Shown: in pieces, positions 6,931 through 7,632 of the stretch
How positions within the stretch are numbered: the stretch's first letter is position 1
How the letters are laid out: every line of letters starts with the position of its first letter
NCBI GenBank assembly: GCA_934663885.1
Contig: CAKUKW010000093.1
Coordinates: forward strand, 1 to 7,632
Reading direction: 5' to 3'
DNA: 7,632 nucleotides
From: an uncultured Tidjanibacter sp.
GTDB taxonomy: Bacteria; Bacteroidota; Bacteroidia; Bacteroidales; Rikenellaceae
Position numbers and translations under genes: made by a program
The notes under the pieces: generated by a model
The model's database searches: none
What the model was told of the DNA's origin: nothing
What the model saw: the letters and a program-made list of their open reading frames with translations, nothing else

Positions 6931-6943
6931 GTGTTTTGAACAC
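6931..6943 (+). repeat. Small hairpin after the BACON lipoprotein stop codon
   Basis: GTGTT-TTG-AACAC forms a 5-bp stem with a 3-nt loop, 13 nt after the stop codon and upstream of the main terminator. It has no T-run. It may only stabilise the mRNA end, or may be chance. Confidence 0.3.
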
Positions 6944-6973
6944 GGGTTAATTATTGGGATTTAATTAATGTGC

Positions 6974-7026
6974 GCGGGGGAGCGTAATGCCTGAAAAGGA
7001 TTAATGAATACGCTCCCCCGTTTTTT
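6974..7026 (+). terminator. Strong intrinsic terminator of the BACON lipoprotein gene
   Basis: CGGGGGAGCGTA (6975-6986) pairs perfectly with TACGCTCCCCCG (7009-7020), a 12-bp GC-rich stem with a 22-nt loop, followed at once by six T (7021-7026). It separates the upstream gene from the next lipoprotein. Confidence 0.92.
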
Positions 7027-7042
7027 GACCCGGTCTTTAACA

Positions 7043-7057
7043 GGGCCTCAGGGGCCC
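7043..7057 (+). repeat. GC-rich leader hairpin before the right-edge lipoprotein
   Basis: GGGCC-TCAGG-GGCCC forms a 5-bp all-GC stem with a 5-nt loop, ending 20 nt before the ATG at 7078. No TAnnTTTG box is visible between 6918 and 7077, so the promoter of the following gene is not identified. The hairpin could affect translation or be incidental. Confidence 0.35.
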
Positions 7058-7077
7058 GGCTCTAAATTAACGACGCT

Positions 7078-7632
7078 ATGAAAAAAAGATTTTTATTATT
7101 GATGCTTTTGCTGCCGCTGCTCGCGGTATCTTGCGATAAGACACCTGACGATGGAGGGGATGACGACGATAATATCTTCGTAACCCTGTCGGTCGACAAG
7201 AATCAGATGGGACTCGCAGAGGAGGCCAGGTTTACAGTTATGTACGGCGAAGAGGATGTCACGGCCGGTGCAGTGATAACCAATATTACGGAGGGCGCCG
7301 TTATACCTTCTGACGATCCCGTATATAAAGGCCGGAAAACCGGTACGGCAGAATTCAGGGCCGTATACAATAAAAAAAATTCCAATACTGTCACGGTAAC
7401 CGTCACGCGCGGCAACGTGGGTGGGCTTTCGCTTGAACCCAATATGCTCAGTTACAGGTTTGCTACCGACGAAGAGATTGTCTTCAAGGTTTTCTACAAC
7501 AATATCGACGTGAGCGACGGGGCGACAGTTACGAATACAGCCACCGGCGAAACCGTTGCGAAAAAGGAAGGAGAATTCGTTTTTCCGCTCGCCGGTGTAA
7601 ACGGTAATCTGGCGTTCACTGCCACATATAAC
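7078..7632 (+). CDS. Lipoprotein with tandem Ig-like repeats, N-terminal part only
   Basis: The ATG at 7078-7080 opens a frame that stays open for 185 codons to the right edge; I translated it by hand. Residues 1-18 are a signal peptide (MKKRFLLLMLLLPLLAVS) with the lipid-modified residue at Cys19, followed by a very acidic linker (DKTPDDGGDDDDN). Two similar beta-sandwich units follow: about 34-110 (LSVDKNQMGLAEEARFTVMY, then GEEDVTAGAVI and a closing TVTVTVTR) and about 115-185 (LSLEPNMLSYRF, then YNNIDVSDGATVTN, LAFTATYN). The pattern F.V.Y...DV..GA.V in both marks an internal duplication of Big/Ig-like type. Such repeats stand at the N-terminus of some Bacteroidetes surface proteins, including Omp28-related ones, but the C-terminal domain that would define the function is outside the window. 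The gene lies 160 bp after the BACON lipoprotein and past a strong terminator, so it is probably transcribed separately. Confidence 0.85.
   Translation, partial: MKKRFLLLMLLLPLLAVSCDKTPDDGGDDDDNIFVTLSVDKNQMGLAEEARFTVMYGEEDVTAGAVITNITEGAVIPSDDPVYKGRKTGTAEFRAVYNKKNSNTVTVTVTRGNVGGLSLEPNMLSYRFATDEEIVFKVFYNNIDVSDGATVTNTATGETVAKKEGEFVFPLAGVNGNLAFTATYN

Noticed and set aside
2948..7077. Mobile element, CRISPR array or tRNA in the gaps
   Set aside because: No transposase or integrase reading frame, no regularly spaced repeat series and no cloverleaf-like sequence was seen; inverted repeats present are short and not paired around a gene.

Overview
The window looks like a chromosomal stretch from a Bacteroidota bacterium, most likely a gut Bacteroidales. 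The evidence is three Cys-lipoproteins with short acidic linkers, BACON domains, a TonB receptor with a carboxypeptidase-D-like N-terminal domain, a membrane-spanning TPR/AraC regulator, and promoter boxes of the TAnnTTTG type without strong Shine-Dalgarno sites. Genus-level placement is not possible from this sequence alone.

Layout. The left half (1-2947) is a minus-strand operon: a 795-aa TonB-dependent receptor followed after 23 bp by a lipoprotein with the features of the DUF4374 family, whose 3' end lies beyond the left edge. This pairing resembles the xenosiderophore system XusA/XusB of Bacteroides thetaiotaomicron. A 336-bp divergent intergenic region (2948-3283) carries promoter-like boxes in both directions and several inverted repeats. 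The plus strand then encodes a 601-aa transmembrane regulator (3284-5089) with a periplasmic TPR sensor, one TM helix, a coiled coil and a cytoplasmic AraC-type HTH. It ends in a probable terminator. A 181-bp gap follows, holding two adjacent dyads just upstream of a -7 box. Next is a 548-aa lipoprotein (5271-6917) with two BACON domains and seven propeller-like repeats, closed by a very strong intrinsic terminator. The right edge holds the first 185 codons of another lipoprotein with tandem Ig-like repeats (7078-7632).

How the genes may work together (inference): the receptor and DUF4374 lipoprotein would capture and import an iron-siderophore or similar chelate at the outer membrane. The TPR-TM-AraC protein is a one-component membrane regulator that could control the divergent operon, the downstream BACON-propeller lipoprotein, or both. 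An 8-base word, ATTCCGTA, occurs in all three candidate control regions. The BACON-propeller gene has a good -7 box but no visible -33 box, with dyads placed where an activator would bind. No RNA genes, CRISPR arrays, insertion sequences or prophage genes were seen.
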